This document shows, piece by piece, positions 18,170-26,066 of a stretch of DNA of 64,000 nucleotides. The position numbers were made by a program, and so were the translations under genes. Below the pieces are notes generated by a model. It saw nothing but the letters and a program-made list of their open reading frames with translations. It ran no database searches and was not told the origin of the DNA. Origin of the DNA: CAWIHS01 sp963836005 (GTDB taxonomy: Bacteria; Pseudomonadota; Gammaproteobacteria; GRL18); assembly GCA_963836005.1 (NCBI GenBank), contig CAWIHS010000002.1, positions 124,001-188,000 on the forward strand. Direction: 5' to 3'. Within the stretch, counting starts at the first letter, position 1, and every line of letters begins with the position of its first letter.

Positions 18170-19333
18170 TTAACTATTTCTATTGATTTTAAGCTTATTG
18201 AACAAGTCCACTACGCGGGATGCATTATTTTCCCAGGTAAAGCCTTTTTCTTTTATCGTCTCTTTAGCTCTGAGTGATAAAGCTGCTTTTTCAGCATCGT
18301 CAATTTCAATGGCCTGAATAATAGCTTGTTTAAAGGCCGAATCATTACCACTTTCAAACAGTATGGCATTAACACCGTCTTGCAGTATTTCTTTTATATT
18401 GTCATCATCCGGAGCAACTATTAATCGGCCTAAAGCAAGATATTCAAACATCTTCAACGGTGAAGCATAAGGTACTACGGCTGGCTGCAAAGCAATATCA
18501 AAAGCACTGACATACTGATTCACATCATCACGCTGTACAATACCGGTTATTGATACTGAGGATGCAACATCTAGCGAAAGAGCGTATTTTTCCAGTGATT
18601 CTCTCGCAGGCCCGTCTCCAACCAGTAACAAGTGAAGATTTTTTGCCTGATATTCTTTGAGAATATCAATGACCTGCTCAATACCATGCCATTCTCTGAC
18701 AAATCCAGTAAACCCCAGTACCAGCTTCCCTTGCAGACCTGATTTCTGCTTGTAATACTCAGTCTCTTTGGTTTCACTGAAGCGTTCATAATTGATACCA
18801 TTATGAATGACTTCCAGTTTATTAGTCATTGCTGTTGATTCGATGACTCTCTGGGCCAGCACCTGAGTGACAGGTAATCTGTAATCTGCATTTTTCCAGC
18901 AATAGTTTTCTGACCAGCGAGCCAGAGACTGAAAACCGATGCCTCCAAATTTGCTTCGTTCTTCATAGAGCGGCGAATTGATTTCCAGCAGCAAAGGCAA
19001 GTTCGTTAATTTTTTTACCCAGATTCCTGAAACAAACAATAGATTATAGCGCTCATAAATACCATCCGGTTTAAATTTTGCGATATAAAACAGCACCTTG
19101 AAAAAATCATAAAATGAATAGGAAAATTCCAGTATTTCATAGATCACTTTCGGTACATATTTTTTTAACCACGAAATCATTCCACCCTCTGAACCAAATT
19201 CAGTCGTTTCGACAATTTTAGGCCCGACCAGTAATATTTCGTGGCCCTGTCTGGTTAACGCCTTAACCATTTCTTCCAGGTGAACATATTGACCATCTTT
19301 GGAAACAATCCGGTGATGATAAAGAATTTTCAT
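18170..19333 (-). CDS. Glycosyltransferase family 4 protein
   Basis: 387 residues. GT-B fold: N-terminal half begins MKILYHHRIVSKDGQYVHLEEM; the C-terminal Rossmann half has KLVLGFTGFVREWHGIEQVID, LLLVGDGPARESLE, and the donor-site pattern SAFDIALQPAVVPYASPLKMFEYLALGRLIVAP with the E-x7-E motif near residue 295. It would transfer a sugar from a nucleotide donor onto the lipid-linked repeat unit at the cytoplasmic membrane face. Its start overlaps the stop of the upstream glycosyltransferase gene (ATGA). Sugar specificity cannot be read from the sequence. Confidence 0.87.
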   Translation of the reverse strand: MKILYHHRIVSKDGQYVHLEEMVKALTRQGHEILLVGPKIVETTEFGSEGGMISWLKKYVPKVIYEILEFSYSFYDFFKVLFYIAKFKPDGIYERYNLLFVSGIWVKKLTNLPLLLEINSPLYEERSKFGGIGFQSLARWSENYCWKNADYRLPVTQVLAQRVIESTAMTNKLEVIHNGINYERFSETKETEYYKQKSGLQGKLVLGFTGFVREWHGIEQVIDILKEYQAKNLHLLLVGDGPARESLEKYALSLDVASSVSITGIVQRDDVNQYVSAFDIALQPAVVPYASPLKMFEYLALGRLIVAPDDDNIKEILQDGVNAILFESGNDSAFKQAIIQAIEIDDAEKAALSLRAKETIKEKGFTWENNASRVVDLFNKLKINRNS

Positions 19334-20517
19334 GTTTCCAAATCCAGAATTGAAGAAAATAACATCTCCTGCCCATGCGTGGTTTCATCCCAGCTGTAAT
19401 TTTCTGCATACTTCCTGACCAGAGATCTGTCAGGGTAATTAGCAAACAATCTTTTTATACCTTCAACAATACCCAGAGATGTTCTTTCTATAAGTAATCC
19501 GGCTTGCGGCTTAGTAACCACTTCAGGAGTTCCGGTTACATTTGTTGCAATAACAGGCGTACCACATGCCATAGATTCCAGTAAAACGTTAGCCCATCCC
19601 TCTCTGCTTGATGCGAGCACCAGTGCATCCACTGCGCCATAGTAATCCTTTAATGCAGTCTGCTCTAAAATTCCTAAAAAATGGACCCTGTTCTGCAAAT
19701 CTAATTTTTCCACCAAAGCTGCAAGTTTTGATTTATCAGGGCCGTTTCCTGCAATATAAAGAGTAATATCAGGGCACTTCGTAAGCGCTTCGATAATAAG
19801 ATGGTGTCCTTTAAGTTCAATTAAGTTACCAACACTTAATATGGCTTTACCCTGTATCGAAAGACATGACCTCAGTTTTTCTCTATCACCAGAGGGTGAG
19901 AATAAATTCAGATCAACACCATTTCTTAGTACTTGAACTTTACTGTCAGGTATACCCAAATCTAGTAAAATGTCTTTAAGAGCACGACTAACAGTGATAA
20001 GCCCTGATGCATGTTGTGCTGCCCAGCGGATCATTTTTCTGGGCAACTTGTACTGGGAAATAAGATTCAGGTCTGACCCACGGGCAGTAATCGTTACCGG
20101 TTTTTTTAGCCATTGACCTAATAATACAGCCGCCACCCCATCAGGATAAAAATAATGTGCATCGATAAGCTGGAAATCATAACCCTGCCTAACGATTTTT
20201 TTCAATTCCGGGTATAGAAAAACAGCCATTAATAAAGGTGCTATCGTCATGCCTATCTTCGGCAACAGAGGATATCTTGGATGTTCTATTTTTATATTGT
20301 GTCTTGTTTCTGTATGGGGTATTTGTGCATTACCGGCATACTCACCAAACAAAGAGGATTTAAATGGAAACCAGGGCACAGGTGCAACAACAAGACTTTT
20401 TACTTTTCCATTATTAACCAGATGTCTGAGACGAGTTTCTACAAAAATACCGTGTCTGATTCTGACTGAATCAGGATACAATGAAGTAAAGGTCAATAAC
20501 TTTATTTTTTGTTCCAT
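19330..20517 (-). CDS. Glycosyltransferase family 4 protein
   Basis: 395 residues, GT-B. KLLTFTSLYPDSVRIRHGIFVETRL opens the acceptor domain; TARGSDLNLISQYKL, then KAILSVGNLIELKGHHLIIEAL and LYIAGNGPDKSKLAALV form the donor half; ALVLASSREGWANVLLESMACGTPVIATNV is the conserved donor-binding stretch with paired glutamates. Overlaps the next glycosyltransferase by 4 bases and follows the TviC-like epimerase by 16 bases, so it belongs to the same transcript as the nucleotide-sugar genes. Donor and linkage unknown. Confidence 0.88.
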   Translation of the reverse strand: MEQKIKLLTFTSLYPDSVRIRHGIFVETRLRHLVNNGKVKSLVVAPVPWFPFKSSLFGEYAGNAQIPHTETRHNIKIEHPRYPLLPKIGMTIAPLLMAVFLYPELKKIVRQGYDFQLIDAHYFYPDGVAAVLLGQWLKKPVTITARGSDLNLISQYKLPRKMIRWAAQHASGLITVSRALKDILLDLGIPDSKVQVLRNGVDLNLFSPSGDREKLRSCLSIQGKAILSVGNLIELKGHHLIIEALTKCPDITLYIAGNGPDKSKLAALVEKLDLQNRVHFLGILEQTALKDYYGAVDALVLASSREGWANVLLESMACGTPVIATNVTGTPEVVTKPQAGLLIERTSLGIVEGIKRLFANYPDRSLVRKYAENYSWDETTHGQEMLFSSILDLET

Positions 20518-20533
20518 GGCTAGACAATAATGA

Positions 20534-21562
20534 TCACATTAAATCATTAACATACCAGTCCATGGCTTCTTCCAAACCCTCGTCGATCACATGGGTCGGC
20601 TGATAACCCAGCAGATTTTGTGCCTTACTGATATCCGCCTGTGAGTGCCTGACATCCCCGGCGCGAAAATCACGATATACGGGGGAAGTTTCCTGGAGCC
20701 CTGAAACCCTCACTTTGAGTTTATCCCGGATAAAGTGAAACAGTTCATTTAGAGAAGTTCTATGATTGAGTGCCACATTATAGACCTGGTTTACAGCCTC
20801 TGGGTTTTGCGTTGTTGCCGCCAGGATATTGATCTGCATGACATTTTTTATATAGCAAAAATCACGGCTGGTTTCTCCGTCGCCATTAATATAAACAGGC
20901 TCATTAGCGAGAATGCTGGCTACCCATTTAGGTATAACTGCCGCATAGGCTCCCTGGGGATCCTGTCGTTGTCCAAAAATATTAAAGTATCGTAGTCCTA
21001 TCGTGTTAAAACCGTAAGTGCGGGAAAAAACTTCTGCATATAGCTCGTTAACCAGTTTTGTGACCGCATAGGGAGAAAGGGGATTGCCGGTTTTATCCTC
21101 AACTTTAGGTAAATCCGGATGGTCACCATAAGTCGAACTTGAAGCTGCATAAACAAATCGATCGACTTCTGCTTCTTTTGCTGCGACCAGCATATTCAGG
21201 TAACCTGAAATGTTATTTTCATTCGTAGTAATGGGATCTTCAATGGAACGCGGAACTGAACCCAGTGCGGCCTGATGCAGTACATAATTTGTACCCTGAC
21301 AAGCTTTACTGCAGGTATCGAAATCCCGAATATCGCCTTTGATAAGGGTGAAGTTATTCCATTGAGAATTCGATATCAGTGGTTTAACCTGATCAAGATT
21401 ATGTTGATGCCCGGTAGAAAAATTATCCAGGCCAATAACTTTCTGGTTATTGGCCAGTAATGTTTCTAACAGGTTGGAACCAATAAAACCAGCTACTCCG
21501 GTTACAAGCCAGGTTTTAGGAGTTTCATTGAGTTGCTTTAGTTGTTGTTCATATTTGTTCAT
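20534..21562 (-). CDS. tviC: UDP-N-acetylglucosamine C4 epimerase, TviC/WbpP-type
   Basis: 342 residues, extended short-chain dehydrogenase. WLVTGVAGFIGSNLLETLL near residue 20 binds NAD, AASSSTYGDHPDLPK carries the catalytic Ser/Thr and SPYAVTKLVNELYA the YxxxK pair. The extra N-terminal 15 residues and the IGLRYFNIFGQRQDPQGAYAAVIPKW stretch are characteristic of WbpP/TviC enzymes, which interconvert UDP-GlcNAc/UDP-GalNAc or their uronic acids. It neighbours the TviB-like dehydrogenase, the usual partner for making UDP-GalNAcA as in the Vi capsule. Substrate preference inferred from the pairing. Confidence 0.85.
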   Translation of the reverse strand: MNKYEQQLKQLNETPKTWLVTGVAGFIGSNLLETLLANNQKVIGLDNFSTGHQHNLDQVKPLISNSQWNNFTLIKGDIRDFDTCSKACQGTNYVLHQAALGSVPRSIEDPITTNENNISGYLNMLVAAKEAEVDRFVYAASSSTYGDHPDLPKVEDKTGNPLSPYAVTKLVNELYAEVFSRTYGFNTIGLRYFNIFGQRQDPQGAYAAVIPKWVASILANEPVYINGDGETSRDFCYIKNVMQINILAATTQNPEAVNQVYNVALNHRTSLNELFHFIRDKLKVRVSGLQETSPVYRDFRAGDVRHSQADISKAQNLLGYQPTHVIDEGLEEAMDWYVNDLM

Positions 21563-21638
21563 TGGTTAGTTTTCATCCGGAAATTGGGTACAGTCTCTAT
21601 TTCATTTTTAGCCAAAGTCTTGCAAAGCAAAATTTTAG

Positions 21639-21674
21639 CCTCATCCCAGCCTTTCCCTCTTAAAAGGGGAAGGC
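21639..21674. repeat. Dispersed GGGGAAGG palindrome, copy 1
   Basis: CCTCATCCCAGCC followed by an imperfect palindrome CTTTCCCTC-TTAA-AAGGGGAAGG. Same family as copies near 23045, 24372, 24511 and 34073. It sits between the TviB-like and TviC-like genes, where it could act as a weak transcript-end or mRNA-stabilising hairpin. Confidence 0.65.
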
Positions 21675-21703
21675 GTTAATAAGGAAAGAGCTAAGGACAG
21701 CCG

Positions 21704-22981
21704 TTAAAGCCTTCCATCCACTTCGTCTGCTTTTAAAATGTATTTAATGTCATACAGGACATGCTTGTTCTTGCCCAGTTTATGAATGGCTTCAGCACCC
21801 ATATGAGTAAATTGTTCATGTGATACAGCCAGCAGAATCGCATCATACTGACCATCTTCAAGGGCTTCTATAGGTGTAATACCATATTCATGCTGAGCTT
21901 CAGATTTATCAACCCAGGGATCATAAACATCAATATGCGCACCATATTGGTCAAGCTCTTCAATCATATCGATAACACGGGTATTTCTTAAATCAGGGCA
22001 ATTTTCCTTAAACGTTAATCCCATAATAAGGATTTTTGCTTCGCTGATATGGATACGCTTTTTTAGCATGAGCTTGACAACCTCAGAGACCACATAACAG
22101 CCCATATTGTCATTCAGTCTGCGGCCCGCGAGAATCATTTCAGGATTGTAGCCTATTTCCTGGGCTTTATGTGTCAGATAATACGGATCCACACCGATAC
22201 AATGACCTCCTACCAGGCCAGGACGAAAGGGCAGAAAATTCCATTTGGTACCGGCGGCTTTCAGCACTTCTTCAGTATCAATTTTGAGGCGGTTAAAAAT
22301 CAGGGATAATTCATTGATGAGGGCAATATTAACATCGCGTTGAGTGTTTTCTATCACCTTTGCGGCTTCAGCCACTTTCATACTGCTGGCCTTATGTGTT
22401 CCTGCAGTAATGACACTTTTATAGAGGCTGTCAACATAATCAGCTATTTCAGGTGTAGAACCCGAGGTCACCTTTAAAATATTGGTGACCCGGTGTTCTT
22501 TATCGCCCGGATTGATTCGCTCCGGACTATAGCCCGCATAAAAGTCCTGATTAAATTTCAGACCGGAGGCTTTCTCTATTTCAGGGATGCAGACTTCTTC
22601 TGTAGCACCGGGATACACAGTAGATTCATAAATAACCACGTCACCTTTGGAAATAACCGTCCCCAGCATGGCGCTGGCTTTTACCAGCGGTGTTAAATCC
22701 GGATTTTTACTTTTATCAATGGGAGTGGGAACCGTAACGATATAGACATTACAGTTTTTAAGCTCATTTGCATTGCTGGTAAACTGAAGATTCACGGCTT
22801 CTTTCAGTTCATCATTACTCACTTCCAGCGTACTGTCTGTACCTGATTTCAACTCCGCAACACGTGGTTGATTGATATCAAATCCAACCACAGACATTTT
22901 TTTTCCAAACTCTACTGCTAACGGCAGACCAACATAGCCCAAACCGACTATAGCTAATTTAGTGGATTCTAAAGTTATCAT
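21704..22981 (-). CDS. tviB: UDP-N-acetylhexosamine 6-dehydrogenase, TviB/WbpO-type
   Basis: 425 residues. Nucleotide-sugar dehydrogenase: AIVGLGYVGLPLAVEFGKK (NAD Rossmann) at residue 10, YSPERINPGDKEH in the middle domain, LVGGHCIGVDPYYLTHKAQ with the catalytic Cys near residue 260, and the C-terminal UDP-binding domain with GLTFKENCPDLRNT. The HCIGVDPYYL form marks the WbpO/TviB/VipA branch that oxidises UDP-HexNAc to the uronic acid. It is followed by a palindromic repeat and the TviC-like epimerase. Together they should supply UDP-GalNAcA or UDP-GlcNAcA for an acidic polysaccharide. Confidence 0.88.
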   Translation of the reverse strand: MITLESTKLAIVGLGYVGLPLAVEFGKKMSVVGFDINQPRVAELKSGTDSTLEVSNDELKEAVNLQFTSNANELKNCNVYIVTVPTPIDKSKNPDLTPLVKASAMLGTVISKGDVVIYESTVYPGATEEVCIPEIEKASGLKFNQDFYAGYSPERINPGDKEHRVTNILKVTSGSTPEIADYVDSLYKSVITAGTHKASSMKVAEAAKVIENTQRDVNIALINELSLIFNRLKIDTEEVLKAAGTKWNFLPFRPGLVGGHCIGVDPYYLTHKAQEIGYNPEMILAGRRLNDNMGCYVVSEVVKLMLKKRIHISEAKILIMGLTFKENCPDLRNTRVIDMIEELDQYGAHIDVYDPWVDKSEAQHEYGITPIEALEDGQYDAILLAVSHEQFTHMGAEAIHKLGKNKHVLYDIKYILKADEVDGRL

Positions 22982-23044
22982 TTTATTCTCAATAGTTTTA
23001 ATTAGTTTAGTTTATATACATATAGTTTGAGTTACACTTTTTAC

Positions 23045-23080
23045 CCCCCATCCTAACCTTCCCCCTTATAAGGGGGAAGG
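23045..23080. repeat. Dispersed GGGGAAGG palindrome, copy 2
   Basis: CCCCCATCCTAA followed by the best palindrome of the family, CCTTCCCCCTTATAAGGGGG-AAGG, at 23058-23080. Located in the spacer between the epimerase and TviB-like genes; hairpin potential is strong and it may separate the two transcripts. Confidence 0.75.
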
Positions 23081-23102
23081 AACTGGCAGAGTATTTTATA
23101 AA

Positions 23103-24122
23103 TTAATCTATCCCGTAGTAATCTTTATACCAGAGGGCAAATGCTTTGATACCTTCTTCCACCGAGGTTGATGGTTTATAACCCACGTCATTAATGAGAT
23201 CCGTGACATCTGCATAAGTATCAGGTACATCACCCGGCTGAATCGGCAGCAGATTTTTCTCTGCTGTTCTGCACAGATATTTTTCCAATGTTTCTATATA
23301 GCTCATTAATTCAACCGGCTGCTGATTACCAATATTGTATATTCTCCAGGGTGCTTTGCTGGATGCAGGATCTGGCTGTTTGCCGCTCCAGTCAGGATTG
23401 GATTCGGCGATATTATCCAGCACCCGGATCACACCCTCTACAATATCATCGATATAGGTAAAATCTCGTCTGTGTTTGCCGTAGTTATAGACATCAATAG
23501 CTCTGCCTTCAAAAATAGCTTTAGCAAATTTTTGTAAAGCCATATCAGGACGATCCCAGGGACCATACACCGTAAAAAAACGTAACCCGGTGGTTGGCAA
23601 TTGATATAAATGGCTATAGGTGTGTGCCATTAATTCATCCGATTTTTTCGAAGCCGCATACAAAGAAATAGGATGATCCACATTATCGTGAACAGAAAAC
23701 GGCATTGATTCATTCAATCCATAAACCGAACTTGAAGAGGCATAGACCAGATGTTTAACCTTGGTATGCCGACATCCTTCCAGTACATGGGCAAAACCGA
23801 CAATATTACTGTCTACATAAGACAGCGGGTTTTCTATGGAATATCTAACTCCTGCCTGTGCAGCCAGGTTCACAACCTTATCAAACTGCTCATCAGCAAA
23901 CAGCTTTTCCATCCCTTTTCTGTCCGCAAGATCCCTTTTAATAAATGTAAAGCAGCCTTTTTTAGGTGATGCATCAATGCGCCTGAGACGAGCTTCTTTC
24001 AGACTGACAGCATAATAGTCATTCATAATATCAATCCCAACGACATCATCACCGCGAGCCAGCAATTCTTCAGAAAGTTTAGAGCCAATAAAACCAGCTG
24101 CACCTGTAACAAGAATTTTCAT
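23103..24122 (-). CDS. UDP-glucuronate 4-epimerase-like NAD-dependent epimerase
   Basis: 339 residues. ILVTGAAGFIGSKLSEELL at the start binds NAD; VYASSSSVYGLNESMPFS and SLYAASKKSDELMAHTY provide the catalytic Ser and YxxxK; LRFFTVYGPWDRPDMALQKFAKAI is the signature of UDP-glucuronate 4-epimerases (LspL/Cap1J/GalE-uronate group). It would turn UDP-GlcA, made by the UDP-glucose dehydrogenase gene upstream, into UDP-GalA. Separated from that gene by a 557-base repeat-rich spacer, so it may have its own promoter. Directly upstream of its start lies the 8-bp tandem repeat. Confidence 0.87.
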   Translation of the reverse strand: MKILVTGAAGFIGSKLSEELLARGDDVVGIDIMNDYYAVSLKEARLRRIDASPKKGCFTFIKRDLADRKGMEKLFADEQFDKVVNLAAQAGVRYSIENPLSYVDSNIVGFAHVLEGCRHTKVKHLVYASSSSVYGLNESMPFSVHDNVDHPISLYAASKKSDELMAHTYSHLYQLPTTGLRFFTVYGPWDRPDMALQKFAKAIFEGRAIDVYNYGKHRRDFTYIDDIVEGVIRVLDNIAESNPDWSGKQPDPASSKAPWRIYNIGNQQPVELMSYIETLEKYLCRTAEKNLLPIQPGDVPDTYADVTDLINDVGYKPSTSVEEGIKAFALWYKDYYGID

Positions 24123-24130
24123 AATATAGG

Positions 24131-24207
24131 TTAAGTTGTTAAGTTGTTAAGTTGTTAAGTTGTTAAGTTGTTAAGTTGTTAAGTTGTTAAGTTGTTAAGT
24201 TGTTAAG
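24131..24207. repeat. 8-bp tandem repeat, about 9.6 copies
   Basis: Unit TTAAGTTG repeated perfectly over 77 bases, beginning 9 bases upstream of the start codon of the minus-strand epimerase gene. On the coding strand the unit reads CAACTTAA. Copy number can change by slipped-strand mispairing, which would alter the leader or promoter spacing. Confidence 0.9.
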
Positions 24208-24371
24208 GATTTTATTAGTCCATTTAGCCTTTTACTGATTGTTTCTAATTTATAGTCAAAATAGTCGTAAGTATGATTATCAACATAGAACATATCCAGT
24301 GATAGAAGTAAAAAGTATCTTAATTCTGGCTCTTCACATTATTGCTTACTTGATTTGTAAAAAGCTCTGCT

Positions 24372-24406
24372 CCTTCCCCATCTGAGGGGGAAGGTTGGGA
24401 TGGGGG
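24372..24406. repeat. Dispersed GGGGAAGG palindrome, copy 3
   Basis: Palindrome CCTTCCCC-ATCTGA-GGGGGAAGG followed by TTGGGATGGGGG. Orientation is opposite to copies 1, 2 and 4, because the GGGATGG tail comes after the palindrome. With copy 4 it frames about 100 bases of unremarkable sequence. Confidence 0.7.
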
Positions 24407-24510
24407 TAGCTATCAGTATCGTATTTCTGTTTTAGAGCATGTTGAGTATCATCGAATTCGATATTTAAATTTTACATCCGTTAACTTTTCATGATGGGTG
24501 ATCATTAATT

Positions 24511-24544
24511 ACCCCATCCTGGCCTTCCCCCTTAAAGTGGGAAG
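24511..24544. repeat. Dispersed GGGGAAGG palindrome, copy 4
   Basis: ACCCCATCCTGG followed by CCTTCCCCC-TTAAAG-TGGGAAG. One mismatch in the palindrome. Inverted relative to copy 3. It lies about 135 bases beyond the end of the UDP-glucose dehydrogenase gene and may help end that transcript. Confidence 0.7.
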
Positions 24545-24679
24545 AAACATAGCGTACAGGTATTATAGGTAACTCAACTATATCAGAGTTGCCAAAGTAT
24601 TTTTTACCTGGAATGTACGCATTTTGGTGAAGAACCAATCTTATTAACCTAAAAACTTACCAACATAATCACCTGGTTT

Positions 24680-26032
24680 TTAACGCTTAATACTATCCCC
24701 ACGCCCAATTGCATAGTAAGCGAATCCTTTGGTTTTCATCAGCTCTGGTTCATAAAGGTTACGGCCATCAAAAATAACTGCTTCAGACAGGTTTGATTTT
24801 ATGTCATCAAAATTCGGCGCCCTGAATTGTTTCCATTCGGTGCAAACCACCAGCATGTCTGCATTTTTTAAACAGGCTTCTTTAGTACCCATTAATTCTA
24901 AATCGTCCCGCTTGCCATAGATCCGCTGAGTTTCTTCCATTGCTTCCGGATCATAAGCTTTTACACTGGCCCCTGCATCCCACAATGCTTCCATCAGGGT
25001 ACGGCTCGATGCTTCACGCATATCATCAGTGTTTGGTTTAAAAGCCAGTCCCCACAGAGCAACCGTTTTATCTTTCAATGCTTCTTTACCCTTGAAATGC
25101 GTGGTGATTTTATCAAACAGCACTTCTTTTTGACGGTAGTTGACGGCTTCAACTGCATTAAGCAATTCTGCTTCATAACCTACTTCGCTGGCTGTGCGCG
25201 CCAGGGCCTGAACATCTTTGGGGAAACAGGAACCGCCATAACCGCAGCCAGGATAGATAAACTGATAACCTATTCTTGGGTCCGAACCAATGCCCAGCCT
25301 CACATTTTCTATATCCGCACCCAGACGTTCTGCCAGGTTCGCTATTTCATTCATAAAACTGATTTTTGTGGCCAGCAGCGAATTAGCTGCATACTTGGTT
25401 AATTCTGCAGAATGCACATCCATAAAAATAATACGCTCATGATTCCTGTTAAACGGCGCATAAAGTTCACGTATTTTCTTTTCTACTTCGACATTATCGG
25501 TGCCTATAATAATACGATCAGGTTTCATAAAGTCATTAACGGCCGCGCCTTCTTTCAAAAATTCCGGGTTAGAGACCACATGGAAAGGGATATAAGGAGT
25601 ATGCAGCTTTCTTTTGCTTAATTCTTCAGTAACAGCCGCTGCTACTTTATCTCCGGTTCCAACCGGCACCGTTGATTTGTCAATTATGATTTTGTCATCA
25701 TCCATAAACTGACCGATACTTCTGGCCACGGCAACGACATACTGCAGATCAGCGGAACCGTCTTCATCCGGAGGTGTACCAACAGCTATAAACTGTATTT
25801 CTGCATGTTTGACCCCTTCCTCAATATCAGTGGTAAAAGATAATCGTCCTTCTTTGTAGTTTTCTACCACAATAGTATCCAGACCAGGCTCATAAATTGG
25901 CATGACACCATTTTTCAGCCCGTCTATTTTTTTCTGGTCAATATCAACACATACGACATGATGTCCCACTTCTGCCAGACAAGCTCCGGTAACCAGACCA
26001 ACATAACCGGTACCAAATATTGTTACTTTCAT
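24680..26032 (-). CDS. ugd: UDP-glucose 6-dehydrogenase
   Basis: 450 residues. VTIFGTGYVGLVTGACLAEVGH at the start (NAD site), GTPPDEDGSADLQYV, STVPVGTGDKV, NPEFLKEGAAVNDFMKPDR, and the catalytic YPGCGYGGSCFPKDVQAL with Cys near residue 265 are all standard for UDP-glucose dehydrogenase. It oxidises UDP-glucose to UDP-glucuronate with two NAD+. It is the last gene of the XrtA core operon, 34 bases after the amidotransferase gene. Its product feeds the epimerase gene that follows at 23.1-24.1 kb. Confidence 0.95.
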   Translation of the reverse strand: MKVTIFGTGYVGLVTGACLAEVGHHVVCVDIDQKKIDGLKNGVMPIYEPGLDTIVVENYKEGRLSFTTDIEEGVKHAEIQFIAVGTPPDEDGSADLQYVVAVARSIGQFMDDDKIIIDKSTVPVGTGDKVAAAVTEELSKRKLHTPYIPFHVVSNPEFLKEGAAVNDFMKPDRIIIGTDNVEVEKKIRELYAPFNRNHERIIFMDVHSAELTKYAANSLLATKISFMNEIANLAERLGADIENVRLGIGSDPRIGYQFIYPGCGYGGSCFPKDVQALARTASEVGYEAELLNAVEAVNYRQKEVLFDKITTHFKGKEALKDKTVALWGLAFKPNTDDMREASSRTLMEALWDAGASVKAYDPEAMEETQRIYGKRDDLELMGTKEACLKNADMLVVCTEWKQFRAPNFDDIKSNLSEAVIFDGRNLYEPELMKTKGFAYYAIGRGDSIKR

Positions 26033-26066
26033 AGTATTTCCAATTTAAATTGTTAAAAACTTTAAG

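Larger units (their letters stand above)
24123..24679. other. Repeat-rich spacer without genes
   Basis: No credible coding region. Holds the 8-bp tandem repeat at 24131-24207 and two oppositely oriented palindromic repeats at 24372-24406 and 24511-24544. The promoter of the UDP-glucuronate epimerase gene must lie here if it is not read through from the upstream operon; I see no convincing promoter elements. Confidence 0.6.

Noticed and set aside
24131..24207. CRISPR-like array
   Set aside because: Units are 8 bases, contiguous and without spacers; a simple tandem repeat.
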